Source: Cellulomonas gelida
GTDB lineage: Bacteria; Actinomycetota; Actinomycetes; Actinomycetales; Cellulomonadaceae
DNA: 64,000 bases
Direction of reading: 5' to 3'
Assembly: GCF_006538725.1 (NCBI RefSeq)
Contig: NZ_BJLQ01000022.1
Location: 1 to 64,000, forward strand
Shown here: positions 38,740 through 46,900 of the stretch, piece after piece
Numbering within the stretch: position 1 is the stretch's first letter
Layout of the letters: each line of letters begins with the position of its first letter
Notes under the pieces: generated by a model
What the model saw: only the letters and a program-made list of their open reading frames with translations
The model's database searches: none
Told to the model about the DNA's origin: nothing
Translations under genes and position numbers: made by a program

Positions 38740-39699
38740 GTGAGCCCCGAGCACCGCGCACCCGTCCCCACCCGCGTCTCCGACACGTTCGACCCCCAGC
38801 GCTGGCGCGTGGTCGACGGCTTCGAGGGGCTCACGGACCTCACGTACCACCGCGGCGTGGACCGGTCCGGGCCGACCTCGCGCGACCTGCCCGTCGTGCG
38901 CGTCGCGTTCGACCGTCCCGAGGTCCGCAACGCGTTCCGCCCGCACACGGTCGACGAGCTGTACCGCGTGCTCGACCACGCGCGCATGACCTCCGACGTG
39001 GGCACCGTCCTGCTCACGGGCAACGGCCCGAGCCCCAAGGACGGCGTGTGGGCGTTCTGCTCGGGCGGGGACCAGCGCATCCGCGGGCGCGACGGCTACC
39101 GCTACGCCGAGGGCGAGACCGCCGAGGCGATCGACCCCGCGCGCGCCGGGCGGCTGCACATCCTCGAGGTGCAACGCCTCATGCGGACCATGCCCAAGGT
39201 CGTCGTCGCGCTCGTGAACGGCTGGGCCGCGGGCGGCGGGCACTCGCTGCACGTCGTCGCGGACCTGACGATCGCGTCCCGCGAGCACGCGCGGTTCATG
39301 CAGACCGACGCGAACGTCGGCTCGTTCGACGGCGGCTACGGCTCGGCGCTGCTCGCGCGCCAGGTGGGGCAGAAGCGCGCGCGGGAGATCTTCTTCCTCG
39401 CCCGCGAGTACTCGGCCGACGAGGCGCACGCGTGGGGCGCGGTCAACGACGTCGTCACGCACGACGAGATCGAGGACGCGGGCCTGGAGTACGCCCGGAT
39501 CATCGCGACCAAGTCGCCGCAGGCCATCCGGATGTTGAAGTTCGCGTTCAACCTGGCCGACGACGGCCTCGCGGGTCAGCAGGTGTTCGCCGGGGAGGCG
39601 ACGCGCCTGGCCTACATGACGGACGAGGCGGTCGAGGGGCGCGACGCGTTCCTGCAGCGGCGGGACCCCGACTGGTCGGGCTTCCCGTACGCGTACTGA
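38740..39699 (+). CDS. menB: 1,4-Dihydroxy-2-naphthoyl-CoA synthase
   Basis: 319 residues from the chosen GTG (322 from the GTG at 38731). This crotonase-fold enzyme closes the second ring of the naphthoquinone. Oxyanion-hole elements (CSGGDQRIRG and WAAGGGHSLH), the catalytic-site segment TDANVGSFDGGYGS and the C-terminal RRDPDWSGFPY are typical of MenB. The length is close to mycobacterial MenB. It is a single-gene unit, with a leaderless transcript predicted. Confidence 0.95.
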   Translation: MSPEHRAPVPTRVSDTFDPQRWRVVDGFEGLTDLTYHRGVDRSGPTSRDLPVVRVAFDRPEVRNAFRPHTVDELYRVLDHARMTSDVGTVLLTGNGPSPKDGVWAFCSGGDQRIRGRDGYRYAEGETAEAIDPARAGRLHILEVQRLMRTMPKVVVALVNGWAAGGGHSLHVVADLTIASREHARFMQTDANVGSFDGGYGSALLARQVGQKRAREIFFLAREYSADEAHAWGAVNDVVTHDEIEDAGLEYARIIATKSPQAIRMLKFAFNLADDGLAGQQVFAGEATRLAYMTDEAVEGRDAFLQRRDPDWSGFPYAY

Positions 39700-39735
39700 G
39701 GTCGCGCGTCGTCGCAGCCGGAGGGACGGCCCGGC

Positions 39736-39894
39736 TCAGCTGCCGGCCGCGAACCAGGCCATGACGTCGACGACCTGTGCCACGACGAACGCGGCGCCGA
39801 CGACGAGAGCGAGCAGGACGACCCCCGCCGCGACGACCGCGCCTGCGGAGGCGACGTCGTGCTCGACGAGTTCGTGGGCGGATTCCGTGGTCAT
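39736..39894 (-). CDS. Small single-helix membrane protein (hypothetical)
   Basis: 52 residues. A short acidic N-terminus (MTTESAHELVEHDVA) is followed by one long hydrophobic helix (about 16-48) and a short FAAGS tail. No family recognised. The ATG at 39892-39894 was chosen over an upstream codon because of the clean membrane-protein layout; only a weak GGGTG-like ribosome binding site is present. Codon composition is like that of its neighbours. It could be a spurious frame, but the uniform hydrophobic helix supports a real small protein. Confidence 0.45.
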   Translation of the reverse strand: MTTESAHELVEHDVASAGAVVAAGVVLLALVVGAAFVVAQVVDVMAWFAAGS

Positions 39895-39988
39895 GCACCC
39901 AGGTTCGCGTCCGGGCACCGGCCGGCGCGTCGGCCGCCGGGACCGTCCTGCCGGGCCGGTGGACCGACCGCGGGCGGGTGCACGAAGG

Positions 39989-40019
39989 CCGGGCCTCCAC
40001 CCGAGGGTGGACGGCCCGG
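39989..40019 (-). terminator. Terminator of the DUF3048 lipoprotein gene
   Basis: Long stem, ccgggcc (39989-39995) with ggcccgg (40013-40019) and inner ccaccc/gggtgg, 2-base loop, 17 bases past the stop at 40036. Confidence 0.7.
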
Positions 40020-40035
40020 CCGACGCGGGGTGGAC

Positions 40036-41127
40036 CTAGCTGATCGTGAGCGACCCGGAGCCCTTCGGCACGAGCTCGACCCACGTGTTGCCGGGGGCGA
40101 GCAGCGCCTCGGTGCCGTCCGGCAGGTACAGCCGCATCGGGTCGGCCGGGTCGGCCTTCTTCCAGGTCACCGCGATGGTCTTGCCGCCGGTGGCGAGGGT
40201 GCCCTCGCCCTCCGTCTTGAGCTTGTACGTCGGCACCAGGGCACCGCCCTGCGCCTTGAACTTGGTGTCGGGGTGCTCGGCGACGATCGAGACGACGTTG
40301 ACGGCCGAGAGCCGGTCGCCGCTCGCCGCCATCGCGGGCGTGGAGCCCTCCGACCGCAGCCACGTGCCGCTGCCCGCATCCCACGACCAGCTCGGGCTCG
40401 ACGCCGCCGAGAGGCGGAACGCCAGGGTGCCGGCCGCCGTGCCGCTGACGACCGCCGTCGCCTGGTCGGCCGAGCGCGCGAAGCCGAACTGCTCCGCGGG
40501 CGAGTTCTGGTGGTTGGCGTCCGCGAGGCTCCACAGCGTCGCCATGTCGCCGTACACGTTGTGCGGTGCGGGGCGCGCGCTCGAGCGCGACATGCCCTTG
40601 ACGCCCGCGTCGTTGCTCAGGAGCTGCAGCCCGGAGTCCTTGGCCACCTGGACGATGCCGGGCTGACCGCCGGAGAACGCGAGCATCGCGTTGAGCGGGG
40701 CCAGGATCGTCGGGTCCATGGGGCGGACCGAGCGGATCGGGCCGACCGACTTCGGGACCTGCGAGTGGTACACCGCGACGAACCGCGACACCTGGAACTC
40801 GACGATCGTCTCCCAGACGACGTCGGCCTGCTCCAGGCCGGTCTGCGGGCGCGCGGCCGACGTGTTCTCGACCTTGACGCCGATCGCCGGGCGGTTGACG
40901 GGCTCTCCCTCGACCGGCATGCCGGTGAGCGGCCACGTCGGCGCGACGGACGGCGTCGGGACGGGCTGCTTGTCGGCGTCGATCGTCGGCTGCTCGGTCA
41001 CCGGCGTGGGTGGCTGCTGCGGCTCGGCGGAGCTGCAGGCGGCGGTGAAGGTCAGCGCGAGCGCGCCGATCAGGCCGAGTACGCGCACGCGGTTCGTGCG
41101 CGGACGTCGGATGGACGTGGGCGTCAT
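40036..41127 (-). CDS. DUF3048-family secreted lipoprotein
   Basis: 363 residues. It has a lipoprotein signal peptide with lipobox TAAC (C31), then a Pro/Thr linker and a DUF3048-like domain (about 65-360). Characteristic segments are NRPAIGVKVENTSAARPQTGL, QVPKSVGPIRSVRP and the C-terminal TWKKADPADPMRLYLPDG. Function unknown; the family is secreted or cell-surface and common in Gram-positives. The ATG follows GGGGGGAG by 6 bases. It is a single-gene unit with its own terminator, unrelated by sequence to the men genes around it. Confidence 0.88.
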   Translation of the reverse strand: MTPTSIRRPRTNRVRVLGLIGALALTFTAACSSAEPQQPPTPVTEQPTIDADKQPVPTPSVAPTWPLTGMPVEGEPVNRPAIGVKVENTSAARPQTGLEQADVVWETIVEFQVSRFVAVYHSQVPKSVGPIRSVRPMDPTILAPLNAMLAFSGGQPGIVQVAKDSGLQLLSNDAGVKGMSRSSARPAPHNVYGDMATLWSLADANHQNSPAEQFGFARSADQATAVVSGTAAGTLAFRLSAASSPSWSWDAGSGTWLRSEGSTPAMAASGDRLSAVNVVSIVAEHPDTKFKAQGGALVPTYKLKTEGEGTLATGGKTIAVTWKKADPADPMRLYLPDGTEALLAPGNTWVELVPKGSGSLTIS

Positions 41128-41273
41128 CGGTGTCTCCCCCCGGGGTCAGCGGGACCAAGGGTGCCACGGACGGCCGTGCGCGCGTGCATCCCACCACGTC
41201 CGTTCGCGTTCCTCACCCGTGTTCCGCACATCACGTCCGGTCCGTGCCGTTCGGCCGACGAGGGTGCGCGACC

Positions 41274-41279
41274 TAGGCT
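41274..41279 (+). promoter_or_regulatory. -10 box of menE-menA (leaderless)
   Basis: TAGGCT followed by exactly six bases (gggcgc) and GTG 41286. No ribosome binding site is present. Confidence 0.6.
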
Positions 41280-41285
41280 GGGCGC

Positions 41286-42491
41286 GTGACCCGGCCGCTG
41301 CATGACGTCGCTGCGCGTGCCGACCTCCTGCTCGACCTGCTGGGAGCCGCGCTCGACGGGACGGGTCCCGCGCTGCGCGTCGTGCCCGGCACACCCACTC
41401 CACCCGCCGGCGGACCGGCCGGCACGCCGACGGGCGAGGTCGCGGACGACGTCGCGCTCGTCGTCGCGACGTCCGGCTCGACGGGCGAGCCGCGCGAGGC
41501 CCTCCTGACCGCGACGGCGCTGCGCGCCTCGGGGCGGGCGACCGAGCGCCGCACCTCGGGGCCCGGCCGGTGGCTGCTCGCGCTGCCCGTCGACCACGTC
41601 GCCGGCCTGCAGGTGCTGGTGCGGTCCGTGCTCGCGGGGACGCGCCCGGTGGCCGTGCCCGACGGCCCGTTCACGCCCGAGGCCTTCACGGCGGCCGTCG
41701 GCGCCCTCGACGAGGCGGACCCCGCAGCGCCGGTCGACGTGCCGCGGTACACCTCGCTGGTCCCGACGCAGCTCGTCCGTCTCCTGGACGACGCCACCGC
41801 GACCGCCGCGGCACGCACGTTCGACGCGATCCTGCTCGGCGGCGCCGCGGCGCCCGCCGCCCTGCTCGCCCGTGCCCGCGAGGCGGGCCTGCGCGTGGTC
41901 ACCACGTACGGCATGACCGAGACGTGCGGCGGCTGCGTGTACGACGGCGAGCCCCTCGACGGCGTCCGGGTCCTGCTCGACGACGACGGTCGCGTGCTGC
42001 TCGGCGGCGACGTCCTGACCGCGGGCTACCGCGACCGCCCCGACCTCGACGCGACGACGTTCGTCGAGCGGGACGGCACCCGGTTCCTGCGCACGAGCGA
42101 CCTCGGGCGCCTCGACGACGGCCGGCTCACGGTGCTCGGGCGCGCCGACGACGTCGTGGTCACGGGTGGCGTGAACGTCGCGCCCGCGGCCGTCGAGGCG
42201 GCGCTCGTGACGCTGCCCGGCATCGCCGACGCGCTCGTCGTGGGCGTCCCCGACGACGAGTGGGGCCAGTGCGTCGCGTGCCTCGTCGTGCTCGACCCGG
42301 GCACCCCCGCACCCGCGCTCGACGACGTGCGCGCGCACGTGACCCGCACCCTCGGCGCGCCGCACGCGCCGCGCCACCTGATCGTCGTCGACGCGCTGCC
42401 GCTGCGCGGTCCGGGCAAACCCGACCGTCGCACCGCCCGCGCGCTCGTCGAGGCCCGCCTCCACCCCACCTCACCCGGGAGCGCCGCGTGA
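41286..42491 (+). CDS. menE: o-Succinylbenzoate-CoA ligase
   Basis: 401 residues, ANL adenylating superfamily. It activates o-succinylbenzoate to its CoA thioester. The P-loop-like VVATSGSTGEP, ALPVDHVAGLQ, TYGMTETCGG and the hinge DDGRLTVLGRADDVVVTGG are present; the C-terminal Lys is in GPGKPDRR. At about 400 residues it is compact, as is usual for actinobacterial MenE. Its stop overlaps the menA GTG by 4 bases. Confidence 0.94.
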   Translation: MTRPLHDVAARADLLLDLLGAALDGTGPALRVVPGTPTPPAGGPAGTPTGEVADDVALVVATSGSTGEPREALLTATALRASGRATERRTSGPGRWLLALPVDHVAGLQVLVRSVLAGTRPVAVPDGPFTPEAFTAAVGALDEADPAAPVDVPRYTSLVPTQLVRLLDDATATAAARTFDAILLGGAAAPAALLARAREAGLRVVTTYGMTETCGGCVYDGEPLDGVRVLLDDDGRVLLGGDVLTAGYRDRPDLDATTFVERDGTRFLRTSDLGRLDDGRLTVLGRADDVVVTGGVNVAPAAVEAALVTLPGIADALVVGVPDDEWGQCVACLVVLDPGTPAPALDDVRAHVTRTLGAPHAPRHLIVVDALPLRGPGKPDRRTARALVEARLHPTSPGSAA

Positions 42492-43357
42492 CCACACCGC
42501 AGGAATGGGTCGCCGGAGCGCGACCCCGCACGCTGCCCGCCGCGGCTGCACCCGTGCTCGTCGGCACCGGCGCCGCCGCACAGCTCGATGCCGCGCACGT
42601 CGGACGCGGGCTGCTCGCGCTCGGCGTCGCGCTCGCGCTGCAGGTCGGCGTCAACTACGCCAACGACTACTCCGACGGGATCCGGGGTACGGATCTCGAA
42701 CGCGTCGGGCCCATGCGGCTCACCGCGTCCGGCGCGGCCCGCCCCTCAGACGTGCGCAACGCGGCGTTCGTCGCGTTCGGCGTCGCCGCGCTGCTCGGAC
42801 TGTGGCTCGTCGCCGCGTCCGGCACGTGGTGGCTGCTCGCCGTCGGCGCGCTCGCCATCGCGGCCGCGTGGGGCTACACGGGCGGGCGCAAGCCCTACGG
42901 GTACCTCGGGCTCGGCGAGGTCGGCGTCTTCACGTTCTTCGGGCTGGTCGCCGTGCTCGGCACCACCTACACGCAGGCCGGGCGCCTGTCGTGGGTCGCC
43001 TGGGTCGGGGCCGTGGCCGTGGGGCTGCTCGCGTGCGCGCTGCTCATGGTCAACAACCTGCGCGACATCCCGACCGACGTGCTCGCCGGCAAGCGCACCC
43101 TCGCGGTGCGCCTCGGCGACCGGCGGGCGCGGTGGAGCTACGCCGGGCTGGTCGTCGTGCCCGTGCTGCTCGGGATCGTGTGCGCGTTCGCCGCGCCGTG
43201 GGCGCTCATGGTGAGCGTGCTGCTCGCGCCGGCCGGGGTGCTCGCGGTGATCGTGCTGCTCGGTGCGCACGGTCGTGCGCTCGTGCCCGTGCTGGCCGGC
43301 ACGGGGATGCTCGAGCTCGCATTCGGCGTGCTGCTGGGGCTCGGCCTGTCGTTCTGA
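42488..43357 (+). CDS. menA: 1,4-Dihydroxy-2-naphthoate polyprenyltransferase
   Basis: 289 residues, UbiA superfamily, about 8-9 membrane helices. It attaches the polyprenyl tail to DHNA. The two Asp-rich Mg2+-diphosphate motifs are NYANDYSDG (about 57-65) and NNLRDIPTD (about 191-199). The GTG start is fixed by the GTGA overlap with menE. It is convergent with the DUF4229-like gene, with only 4 bases between stop codons. Confidence 0.95.
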   Translation: MTTPQEWVAGARPRTLPAAAAPVLVGTGAAAQLDAAHVGRGLLALGVALALQVGVNYANDYSDGIRGTDLERVGPMRLTASGAARPSDVRNAAFVAFGVAALLGLWLVAASGTWWLLAVGALAIAAAWGYTGGRKPYGYLGLGEVGVFTFFGLVAVLGTTYTQAGRLSWVAWVGAVAVGLLACALLMVNNLRDIPTDVLAGKRTLAVRLGDRRARWSYAGLVVVPVLLGIVCAFAAPWALMVSVLLAPAGVLAVIVLLGAHGRALVPVLAGTGMLELAFGVLLGLGLSF

Positions 43358-43361
43358 CGCG

Positions 43362-43745
43362 TCAGGCGCGGGTCTCGTCGTCCCGCGCGCTCCCGGCCAC
43401 CTGCTCGTCGGGAGCACGCTCGGCGGGCGCGTGCTCGTCGGCAGCCTGCTCGTCGGTCGGCGCCTGGTCGTCGTGGGGAGCGGCCGCGTCGACGATCGCG
43501 TCCTCGTAGCTCGCGTCCTCGTCGGCGGCGGTGCGGCGACGCGTCCCGGCCCGCGCGGCCGAGCGCTGCTCGACCCACGCCGCCGCGGCGCGGCCCTGCC
43601 GTGCGAGCAGCACGTACGACAGCGCCCACGCGACGAACATCCCCCCGATCGGCGCGAGCCACGAGCGCATCCCGATGAACCACAGCGCGGTCGTCGCGAC
43701 CGCGAACAGCGCGAGGCGCAGGACGGTGTAGATGACGGCGGGCAC
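43362..43745 (-). CDS. DUF4229-like small membrane protein
   Basis: 127 residues. Two membrane helices (about 5-45) are followed by a basic segment and a long acidic Ala/Asp/Glu-rich tail. The layout and position next to menA match DUF4229 proteins of actinobacteria; function unknown. The GTG at 43745 is preferred because a -10 box TACGCT lies exactly six bases upstream (leaderless). The longer open frame would start upstream of that promoter. Confidence 0.75.
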   Translation of the reverse strand: MPAVIYTVLRLALFAVATTALWFIGMRSWLAPIGGMFVAWALSYVLLARQGRAAAAWVEQRSAARAGTRRRTAADEDASYEDAIVDAAAPHDDQAPTDEQAADEHAPAERAPDEQVAGSARDDETRA

Positions 43746-43751
43746 GCACCC

Positions 43752-43757
43752 AGCGTA
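43752..43757 (-). promoter_or_regulatory. -10 box of the DUF4229-like gene (leaderless)
   Basis: TACGCT on the minus strand, six bases (gggtgc) before GTG 43745. Confidence 0.55.
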
Positions 43758-43845
43758 GGCGGGCCGCGTGCCCGCACGGGCCAGTCGCGGCCCCGTCCGG
43801 GGCGATCTCGGCCACACCCGCGGCCCGGCCGCCCCCGGCAGCAGA

Positions 43846-43851
43846 TAGCCT
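43846..43851 (+). promoter_or_regulatory. -10 box of the PLDc_N-like gene (leaderless)
   Basis: TAGCCT followed by six bases (gccggg) and ATG 43858. Confidence 0.55.
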
Positions 43852-43857
43852 GCCGGG

Positions 43858-44199
43858 ATGAGGTACCTGGGGACGTTGCTGCTGATCGGCCTGGTCGTCT
43901 ACTGCGTGATCGACATCGTGCGCAGCGAGGACGACGAGCGACTCGGCGTGCACCCCGCGCTCTGGGTGCTGCTCGTGGTGCTGTTCCCGCTCATCGGCGG
44001 GGTCGTGTGGCTGGCCGTGAGCCGGACGCGCCGCGCCAACGTGCGTCCGCAGGAGGCCGCCGGGCACGCGACCTCCGGTCCGGTCGCGCCCGACGACGAC
44101 CCCGAGTTCCTGTGGCGTCTCGAGCAGGAACGCCGCCGCCGCGAGGCCCGCGGCACCGACGACGAGCCCCGCGACTCCACGGGCCCCGCCACCGGCTGA
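43858..44199 (+). CDS. PLDc_N-type small membrane protein
   Basis: 113 residues. Two membrane helices (about 3-22 and 34-56) flank the short VRSEDDERLGVHPALW loop. This resembles the PLDc_N module (N-terminal membrane part of cardiolipin synthases) found alone in many actinobacteria. The catalytic phospholipase D domain is absent. The tail is polar and charged. Function unknown. The nearby DUF4229-like gene is divergent from it. Confidence 0.78.
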   Translation: MRYLGTLLLIGLVVYCVIDIVRSEDDERLGVHPALWVLLVVLFPLIGGVVWLAVSRTRRANVRPQEAAGHATSGPVAPDDDPEFLWRLEQERRRREARGTDDEPRDSTGPATG

Positions 44200-44273
44200 C
44201 CCCGCGCACGAGCGGGCGCTCACTGCCGCTCGCCCCCTGTGGACGACCAGCCCGGCGTGTCGGTGCATCTCGG

Positions 44274-44279
44274 TACGAT
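44274..44279 (+). promoter_or_regulatory. -10 box of the DUF222/HNH gene (leaderless)
   Basis: TACGAT followed by six bases (tcgtac) and ATG 44286. Confidence 0.55.
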
Positions 44280-44285
44280 TCGTAC

Positions 44286-45761
44286 ATGCGTTCGACGCTC
44301 TGCGCCTCCGATGCCCCCGTGGCGACGGTGACCGAGGCTGCCACCGCTGCCACGGCGCACGCCTCTCCCGCACCCCGTGAGCACACCGTCGACGTCACGA
44401 GCGCGGTCGCCTCGCTGGTCGACCTCGCGCGGTCCCTGCTCGCCCCGGCACGTGACGGCGCGAGGTGGACGAGCTCGCGCCGGCAGTCGGTGATCACAGG
44501 GATCGACGACACGGTGGCCGCACTGACGGCCGCACGAGCCCACCTCCTGCACGCCGAGCAGCGCGCCGGCGGCTGGTCCGGGCGCGGGGACCGCGACTTC
44601 GCCTCGTGGCGGGGCCGGGTCACGCGCGGCGGAGCGCCAGCCGCGTCCGCGGAGGTCCGCGCCGCCGACGTGCTCGCGTCGATGCCGGCCGTCGAGCACG
44701 GGCTCGCGAGTCGTTCGCTCTCCCAGCGACACGTCGACGTGCTGGCCCGCACCGCCGCCACGGCATCACCGGCGGTCGCCGCGGCGCTCGCCCAGCCCGA
44801 GGAGCAGCAGGCGCTCGTGGCGCTCGGGCGTCGGCTCGACGGGCGCGACTTCGCGCGTGCCGTCGACCGGTGGGCGGCCGCCGTCGATCCCGTGGCTCTG
44901 GAGCGGGACCACGCCGCCCAGCGCGAGCGCAGGCACCTGCACGTGACCGACACGCCGGGCGGGACGCAGGTGCGCGGCCTGCTCGACCTGCGCGCGGGTC
45001 ACCGCCTGCGCCTGGCGCTCGAGGCCGCGAGCCCACGGCCGACCACGGACGACGAGCGCACGGTCGAGCAGCGCCGCGCAGACGCGCTCGCCGCGATCGC
45101 GGAGCACACGCTGTCCTCGCCCGGCTCCCCTTCCGCGGCGGCCGTCGCTCCTCACGTCTCCGTCGTGCTCACGGAGGACACCTGGACCGCCCTCTCCCGC
45201 GGCCTGCACCAGGGCGGTTCCAGCTCACCCGCCCAGAGCACGGGCGAGGCCGCGGTCGGTCCGGCCGGGCTCGCCCCGGCGGAGGTGCTCGCCGAGCGCC
45301 TACGCGGGGTCGCGCCACCCGCCGACGAGGAAGGCATCCCCATCCCGGTCAGCGAGGTCGCCCGGCTCTTGTGCGACTGCGAGCTGACGCGCGTCGTCGT
45401 CGACGCTGCCGGGCGGCCGGTCGACGTGGGGCGCGGCCAGCGTCTGTACTCCGGGTACCTCCGCCGGGCGGTGATCGCCCGTGATCGAGGCTGCGTGTGG
45501 GCGGGATGCGGCGCGCGCGCCCGGTGGTGCGAGGTCCACCACGTGCGCTGGTGGGACAGGGACGGCGGCGAGACGTCGGTGGAGAACGGAGCGCTGCTGT
45601 GCAGCTTCCACCATCACGAGGTCCACCGCCGCGACCTGGTGGTCAGCCGCTCACCCGGCGCAGTGCCGGGCGCGATCCGCCAGGTCTCGTACACGGTCCG
45701 GACGCGACACGGTGCCGTCGTCGCCTCCGACCTCGTCGAGCACCCCGACCGTCCGCCGTGA
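44286..45761 (+). CDS. DUF222 / HNH endonuclease-domain protein (13E12-like)
   Basis: 491 residues. A helical DUF222-type region spans about 40-340 and is followed by a C-terminal HNH nuclease motif (about 395-450: CVWAGC, CEVHHVRWW, NGALLC, HHHEVH). The zinc-binding Cys pairs and the HH/N/H catalytic pattern are all present. Such proteins are highly multiplied in actinobacteria; some are called 13E12 repeat proteins, and their biological role is not settled. The ATG is preceded by TACGAT at six bases. It is a lone gene between the men genes and the cytochrome c operon. Confidence 0.88.
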   Translation: MRSTLCASDAPVATVTEAATAATAHASPAPREHTVDVTSAVASLVDLARSLLAPARDGARWTSSRRQSVITGIDDTVAALTAARAHLLHAEQRAGGWSGRGDRDFASWRGRVTRGGAPAASAEVRAADVLASMPAVEHGLASRSLSQRHVDVLARTAATASPAVAAALAQPEEQQALVALGRRLDGRDFARAVDRWAAAVDPVALERDHAAQRERRHLHVTDTPGGTQVRGLLDLRAGHRLRLALEAASPRPTTDDERTVEQRRADALAAIAEHTLSSPGSPSAAAVAPHVSVVLTEDTWTALSRGLHQGGSSSPAQSTGEAAVGPAGLAPAEVLAERLRGVAPPADEEGIPIPVSEVARLLCDCELTRVVVDAAGRPVDVGRGQRLYSGYLRRAVIARDRGCVWAGCGARARWCEVHHVRWWDRDGGETSVENGALLCSFHHHEVHRRDLVVSRSPGAVPGAIRQVSYTVRTRHGAVVASDLVEHPDRPP

Positions 45762-45787
45762 GCACCGGCCGGGGGTCGGGCGGCGGG

Positions 45788-46900
45788 CTAGAAGGCGTAC
45801 GAGTGCAGGCCCGGGATGACGAGGTTGACGACCGTGAAGTTCGCGAGCACGACCGCGTAGCCGACGAACACGAAGTAGGCGGCCTTGCTGCCGCTCCAGC
45901 CGCGGGTCGTGCGCGCGTGCAGGTAGGCCGCGTAGACGACCCACGCGACGAACGTGCCGACCTCCTTGGAGTCCCAGTTCCAGTAGCGACCCCACGCGTC
46001 CTCGGCCCAGATCGCCCCGCCGATGAGCGTGAGCGTCCAGAGCACGAAGGCGAGCGCGTTGAGCCGGAAGGACAGCGCCTCGAGCCGGCGCGAGTCGGGC
46101 ACCTGGTCGAGCCAGCGGAACCGTGGGCCGGTCACGGCCAGGCCGGAGATCGACTGGCGCACGCCGTCCGCGGACTTCCACGGGTGGTCGAGGTGCGAGC
46201 GGCCGGTCTCACGGCCGTAGCGCAGCACCTGCAGGACCGACGTGGCGAACGCGACGGTGAAGATGCCGGTCGCGATGATCGCGACACCGACGTGCAGCAC
46301 GAGCCAGTAGTTCTGCAGCGCGGGCCGCACGGCGTCGGCCCGGACGAAGAAGCTCTCGATCGCGACGACGAGCGCGGTGACCGCGATGCCCATGACGACG
46401 ACGCCGAGGAAGGCGATCACGCGACGGCGCTGGACGACTGCGAGGACGGTGGTCGCGACGAAGACGCCGACGAGCGTGAACTCGTACATGTTGGCTGTCG
46501 GCCACCGGCCGGCCGCGATGCCGCGCAGCACGATCGCCGCGAAGAGCAGCACGCAGCCCAGGTAGGTGGTGCTCCGCGCGATGCCCTCGGCGCGCGGCGA
46601 GCGGCCGATCGCGGCCTCGTCGGCCGACCCGGCGATCGCCGACGCGCTCGCCGACCGGGTCACCGGGCCCGAGCCGGACCCGAGGTGCTGGGAGACCGGG
46701 GACGCGGCCCCCGCGCTCCCGACCGCGACGGCCGCGGGCACGCCCGCGCGGTCCTCGCCCGCCTCGGCGTCGAGCTCGGGCCGACGGCGCTGCGCGTTGT
46801 CGGCGAGCCGTGCCAGGTCGATCGTGTAGGCGACGAGCGCGATGGTGAAGGCGGTCGCTGCGGCCCAGACCAGCAGCGTGCTCAGGTCACCCGTGTTCAT
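45788..46900 (-). CDS. ccsB: Cytochrome c biogenesis protein CcsB (ResC)
   Basis: 370 residues, about 8 membrane helices. With ResB it forms the System II haem export and attachment complex. The haem-handling WGRYWNWDSKE segment (WWD-like) and conserved His residues (VLHVGVAI; GLHSYAF end) are present. An Ala/Ser/Gly-rich cytoplasmic insertion (about 35-105) between helices 1 and 2 is longer than usual. The ATG overlaps the resB stop by 4 bases. Confidence 0.93.
   Translation of the reverse strand: MNTGDLSTLLVWAAATAFTIALVAYTIDLARLADNAQRRRPELDAEAGEDRAGVPAAVAVGSAGAASPVSQHLGSGSGPVTRSASASAIAGSADEAAIGRSPRAEGIARSTTYLGCVLLFAAIVLRGIAAGRWPTANMYEFTLVGVFVATTVLAVVQRRRVIAFLGVVVMGIAVTALVVAIESFFVRADAVRPALQNYWLVLHVGVAIIATGIFTVAFATSVLQVLRYGRETGRSHLDHPWKSADGVRQSISGLAVTGPRFRWLDQVPDSRRLEALSFRLNALAFVLWTLTLIGGAIWAEDAWGRYWNWDSKEVGTFVAWVVYAAYLHARTTRGWSGSKAAYFVFVGYAVVLANFTVVNLVIPGLHSYAF

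Noticed and set aside
43354..43365. Perfect 12-bp palindrome CTGACGCGTCAG
   Set aside because: It is formed by the two convergent stop codons of menA and the DUF4229-like gene plus four bases between. The stem is too short for a convincing terminator, and no operator role fits the position.
45745..45782. Possible weak hairpin (cccgacc / ggtcggg) between the HNH gene and ccsB
   Set aside because: The loop exceeds 20 bases and one arm lies inside coding sequence, so it was not called a terminator.
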